From positions 1 to 7,438 of the forward strand of contig CAMCIP010000112.1 in assembly GCA_945874855.1 (NCBI GenBank): a DNA stretch of 7,438 bases. Reading direction: 5' to 3'. Shown here in pieces: positions 5,326-7,438 of the stretch. Made by a program: the position numbers and the translations under genes. Numbering within the stretch: the first letter of the stretch is position 1; each line of letters begins with the position of its first letter. The stretch is from Brevundimonas vancanneytii. GTDB taxonomy: Bacteria; Pseudomonadota; Alphaproteobacteria; Caulobacterales; Caulobacteraceae. The notes under the pieces are model-generated. The model saw only the letters and a program-made list of their open reading frames with translations. It did no database searches and had not been told where the DNA came from.

Positions 5326-6201
5326 ATGACCGAAACCCTCCTGACCGCCTGGAAGTCCGCACAGGGACGCCTCAAGGCCGGGCGTATCGACAGCCCGTCG
5401 ATCGACGCCCGCCTGTTGCTGGAGGCCGCCACCGGCGCCGGCCGGGCCGACATCCTGACCGACCCCTATCGCCCCCTGACCGCCGACCAGATCGCCACGC
5501 TCGACGGCTATGTCGAACGCCGGCTGCGGCGCGAGCCGACCTCGCGCATCCTCGGCCGGGTCGGCTTCTGGAAGGTGCTGCTCAACGTCACCCCCGACGT
5601 GCTCAGCCCGCGCGCCGACACCGAGGCCCTGCTGGACGTGGTCCTGCCCGCCTTTGCCCCCGAGCGCGCCTTCACCCTGATCGACCTGGGCACCGGCTCG
5701 GGCGCCATCCTTCTGGCCATCCTCGCGGAACGCCCCGCCGCCCGGGGCCTGGGCACCGACGTCTCGTCCGAGGCCCTGGCGGTGGCGAAGGAGAACGCCG
5801 CCAATCTGGAGCTGGACGACCGGGCCGTCTTCCTGCGCACCGAATGGGCCGCCGGCCTGGCCGACCACAGCTTCGACCTGGTCGTCTCCAACCCGCCCTA
5901 TATCGCCTCGGCCGAGATCGAGACCCTGGACCCGGAGGTCCGCGACCACGATCCGCGTCTGGCCCTGGACGGCGGCGAGGACGGGCTGGACGCCTATCGC
6001 GCCCTGGCCCCGGAGGTCCGCCGCATCCTCAAGCCCGGCGGCGTCTTCACCGTCGAGATCGGCTGGACCCAGGGACCGGCGGTCAAGGCCCTGTTCGAGG
6101 CCGCGGGCTTCACCGACGTCAAGATCACCCTCGACCTCGGCGACCGCCCCCGCGTGGTGACCAATGGCCCGGACCCGCGCGGACGGCCGGCGGGCGTCTG
6201 A
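5326..6201 (+). CDS. prmC: Release factor glutamine methyltransferase PrmC (HemK)
   Basis: PrmC transfers a methyl group from S-adenosylmethionine to the glutamine of the GGQ motif in RF1 and RF2, speeding termination. The 291-residue protein has the N-terminal helical substrate-binding domain with SIDARLLLEAATG and RRLRREPTSRILG, then VLSPRADTEALLD. In the Rossmann-fold methyltransferase domain, DLGTGSG (120-126) binds SAM and NPPY (189-192) is the catalytic motif shared by amide-nitrogen methyltransferases. The C-terminal part contains LDGGEDGLDAYRAL and KPGGVFTVEIGWTQG, both characteristic of PrmC. Here R-A-D-T-E replaces the more common RPETE, an acceptable variation. The ATG at 5326 starts the recognisable MTETLLTAWKSA segment; a frame open upstream from 5179 overlaps the MOSC gene and is ignored. 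It probably shares a transcript with prfA and the MOSC gene. Confidence 0.95.
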   Translation: MTETLLTAWKSAQGRLKAGRIDSPSIDARLLLEAATGAGRADILTDPYRPLTADQIATLDGYVERRLRREPTSRILGRVGFWKVLLNVTPDVLSPRADTEALLDVVLPAFAPERAFTLIDLGTGSGAILLAILAERPAARGLGTDVSSEALAVAKENAANLELDDRAVFLRTEWAAGLADHSFDLVVSNPPYIASAEIETLDPEVRDHDPRLALDGGEDGLDAYRALAPEVRRILKPGGVFTVEIGWTQGPAVKALFEAAGFTDVKITLDLGDRPRVVTNGPDPRGRPAGV

Positions 6202-6213
6202 CGCACAAACCCC

Positions 6214-6242
6214 TTGGAAACCGCCCCGGCACGCGCTAAGTC
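6214..6242 (+). promoter_or_regulatory. Candidate promoter of the DUF4167 gene
   Basis: TTGGAAA (6214-6220), 14 bases, then GCTAAGTC (6235-6242). The -10 side matches the Caulobacter sigma-73 pattern GCTANAWC at six of seven specified positions. The -35 matches only TTG. The hexamer spacing is the ideal 17. It starts just 12 bases after the prmC stop, so transcription would begin near 6249 and leave a leader of about 225 bases. Confidence 0.45.
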
Positions 6243-6248
6243 TTGTGT

Positions 6249-6475
6249 TGTCTCCCCACCCAATCGCATCTTTTCGGGCCAGGTCGCCCGGCGACGCGCG
6301 AGCGGTTCCAAGTGACGGTCGGACGCCAAGGCGGCGCACGGCGGACCACGGGGCGGCGAGGTATTCCGACATGTCGACGACGGGGCTGGTCCCGAAGCGG
6401 GCGGAATGACGAACACGGCGACTGAGGCCCACCGCCCCGACGGCTGTGGCCCGTCCCCAGGACACGGTAGCGTTC
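6249..6475 (+). promoter_or_regulatory. Long structured 5' leader of the DUF4167 gene
   Basis: The gap after prmC has no sizeable gene. Visible hairpins are GTCGC-CCG-GCGAC (6283-6295); a stem of ATTCCG (6363-6368) with CGGAAT (6402-6407), one flanking T-G pair, enclosing a small CGGG/CCCG hairpin (6381-6394); and GACGG (6439-6443) with CCGTC (6451-6455). A perfect 10-bp palindrome CGACATGTCG is at 6367-6376. None resembles a riboswitch or RNA family I know, and no T-run follows any of them. Its role is unknown; it may control translation of the gene that follows. Confidence 0.35.
6371..6409 (+). CDS. Possible 12-codon upstream ORF in the DUF4167 leader
   Basis: ATG at 6371 opens a frame encoding MSTTGLVPKRAE and stops at TGA 6407-6409. 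GAGG (6358-6361) lies nine bases upstream, a good ribosome site and better than the one for DUF4167 itself. The frame lies almost exactly inside the ATTCCG/CGGAAT stem, so its translation would melt that stem. Its stop overlaps another ATG (6406-6408) whose frame runs into the DUF4167 gene out of frame. Similarity to known leader peptides is not recognised, and it may be chance. Confidence 0.22.
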   Translation: MSTTGLVPKRAE

Positions 6476-7321
6476 ATGAGAGATTTCAAGGGCATGAAGC
6501 GTCAGCGCGGGCGCAATCGCAAGCCCGGCGGCGGCGGCGGCGGCGGCGCGAACAGCGCCAATCCGAACCGCTCCTGGGATTCCCAGGGCCCGGAGAACAT
6601 CAAGGTCCGCGGCAATGCCCAGACCGTCTATGAGCGCTACATGCAGCTGGCCCGCGACGCCGCCTCGGCCGGCGACCGCGTCCTCGCCGAGAACTATCTC
6701 CAGCACGCCGAACACTATTTCCGGGTCCTGCGCGCCCTGCAGCCCCAGCGCCCGGCCAGCGAGATCGCCCAGCGCGAACTGTCCAACCAGGGCTTCGACA
6801 TCGATTTCGAGGACGAGACCGGGGCCCAGGCCGCGGCCTTCATCGCCGCCCAGCAGGCCGCCGACCGCGCCGCCGAGGACGAACGTCGCCGTCAGGAGCC
6901 CCGCCCCGAACCCCGTCCCGAGTTCCGCGAACCGCGTGAGCCCCGCGAACCCCGTGAGCCGCGCCCCGAGCGCGCCGCCGACGACGCCGGGGACGAGGGC
7001 GCCCGCGCCGAGGGCGAGACCGGCGGCCGTCGCGAGACCCGCCGCGAACGCTGGGAACGCCGTCAGCAGGAGCGCAGCCGGCGCTTCGCCGAGGGTCGCG
7101 GCGAGGGCGACGCCCCCGATGCCGAGGCCGCACCCGCGCCGACCGAGCCCGCCGCCACCGCCGCGCCCGCCGCGTTCGACGAGCCGCCGACCGCCCTGCC
7201 CGGCTTCCTGACCCGCGCCGCCCCCACGCCCGCTCCGGCCGCCGAGGGCGAAGCCGACGCCGAAAGGCCCGCCCCCCGTAAACGCGCCCCGCGCCGCAAG
7301 GCCGAACCCGTCCCGGAGTGA
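6476..7321 (+). CDS. DUF4167 domain-containing protein, function unknown
   Basis: The 281-residue protein begins MRDFKGMKRQRGRNRK, followed by a run of seven glycines (18-24). The conserved DUF4167 region is at about 41-88: NIKVRGNAQTVYERYMQLAR, then SAGDRVLAENYLQHAEHYFRVLRAL, probably two helices. The rest is low-complexity: an acidic and Ala-rich segment, REP repeats at 151-162, Arg/Glu-rich stretches (RRETRRERWERRQQER), an Ala/Pro tail and a basic end (RKRAPRRKAEP). The basic Arg/Gly N-terminus and charged tail suggest binding to RNA or ribosomes, but no function is known to me. The family is typical of alphaproteobacteria. ATG 6476 is chosen for the MRDFKGMKRQ start; a GTG at 6446 and an ATG at 6494 are also in frame. 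The only nearby ribosome site is a weak GGTAG five bases upstream. Confidence 0.85.
   Translation: MRDFKGMKRQRGRNRKPGGGGGGGANSANPNRSWDSQGPENIKVRGNAQTVYERYMQLARDAASAGDRVLAENYLQHAEHYFRVLRALQPQRPASEIAQRELSNQGFDIDFEDETGAQAAAFIAAQQAADRAAEDERRRQEPRPEPRPEFREPREPREPREPRPERAADDAGDEGARAEGETGGRRETRRERWERRQQERSRRFAEGRGEGDAPDAEAAPAPTEPAATAAPAAFDEPPTALPGFLTRAAPTPAPAAEGEADAERPAPRKRAPRRKAEPVPE
6926..6961 (+). repeat. REP-coding tandem repeat inside the DUF4167 gene
   Basis: Four 9-base units each encode Arg-Glu-Pro. They group into two 18-base units that differ at two positions, because CGCGAA and CGTGAG alternate as the Arg-Glu codons. A PRPEPRPEF stretch just before it looks like an older, degraded form. 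Such in-frame arrays can expand or shrink by slippage without breaking the frame. Confidence 0.8.
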
Positions 7322-7357
7322 TCCGTCGGACCGGCGGCGCAAACCGGCCCCGCGCCT

Positions 7358-7388
7358 CTTGACGCGACCGCCGCGGGCGGGCCCTTCT
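7358..7388 (+). promoter_or_regulatory. Possible heat-shock (sigma-32 type) promoter before the next gene
   Basis: CTTGAC (7358-7363), 17 bases, then GCCCTTCT (7381-7388). Against CTTGAA-N13-17-CCCCATNT, five of six and five of seven specified positions agree, with spacing at the upper limit. The -10 lies in the loop of a GGGCC/GGCCC hairpin (7379-7393). Transcription would start near 7396, about 40 bases before the ATG at 7436. A sigma-73 type -35 (TTGACGC) is equally visible, but without a good partner. Confidence 0.35.
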
Positions 7389-7435
7389 GGCCCAGGGTCC
7401 GGCGTTCAGCGTCGCCGACATCGGGGTTCGTCCGC

Positions 7436-7438
7436 ATG
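7436..7438 (+). CDS. Possible start codon of the next gene (cut by the window edge)
   Basis: The window ends in ATG, with GGGG nine bases upstream and the promoter-like pair at 7358-7388. Only three bases are visible, so the product cannot be read. clpB would fit the gene order I recall from Caulobacter relatives and the heat-shock-like promoter, but this is inference. Confidence 0.3.

Noticed and set aside
6249..6475. A known small RNA or riboswitch in the DUF4167 leader
   Set aside because: I compared it by eye with remembered features of 6S, SRP RNA, tmRNA and common riboswitches and saw no match; only an unnamed structured leader is supported.
5149..6495. A 448-codon minus-strand frame over prmC and the following gap
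   Set aside because: It is the compositional mirror of prmC, with no motif and no ribosome site.
6236..7342. A 368-codon Gly/Ala-rich minus-strand frame over the DUF4167 gene
   Set aside because: It looks hydrophobic only because it is the complement of Ala/Pro/Arg/Glu codons; the plus strand carries the known DUF4167 core.

Overview
The window is very GC-rich DNA with dense genes and short gaps. Its gene content and order (ispG; prfA followed shortly by prmC; then a DUF4167 gene) and its promoter-like sequences, which resemble the Caulobacter sigma-73 pattern TTGACGS-N10-14-GCTANAWC, point to an alphaproteobacterium of the order Caulobacterales. Brevundimonas or a close relative is my best guess, from recall of protein families and gene order and not from any search.

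Layout. Positions 2-73 are the Ala/Pro-rich end of an upstream gene, possibly the RodZ-like gene often found before ispG. ispG (132-1283) encodes the [4Fe-4S] enzyme of the MEP isoprenoid pathway. Next is a two-gene toxin-antitoxin module, a PaaA2-like antitoxin (1349-1522) and a ParE2-like toxin (1527-1802). The toxin stop codon overlaps the start of a YibF-like glutathione S-transferase gene (1799-2401). A TauE/SafE membrane protein gene lies convergently on the minus strand (2417-3199). It diverges from prfA, encoding release factor 1 (3346-4416, TTG start). Then come a MOSC-domain protein (4560-5318) and prmC (5326-6201), whose product methylates the GGQ glutamine of release factors. A 274-base gap holds a good candidate promoter and a structured leader before the DUF4167 gene (6476-7321). 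The last 117 bases hold a possible heat-shock-type promoter and a final ATG at 7436 that may start the next gene; clpB is my guess from recalled gene order.

How the parts relate. prfA and prmC form a familiar translation-termination pair, here separated by a molybdenum-cofactor-related MOSC gene. ispG is a separate core metabolic gene. The toxin-antitoxin pair looks like an insertion between ispG and the GST gene: it uses codons such as ATA that its neighbours avoid, and it has become directly joined to the GST reading frame.

No RNA gene, CRISPR array, insertion sequence or prophage gene is visible. The most interesting parts are the PaaA2/ParE2-like pair without its usual regulator and coupled to a GST gene, the symmetrical repeats around the prfA promoter, and the long DUF4167 leader with a small ORF enclosed in a hairpin.
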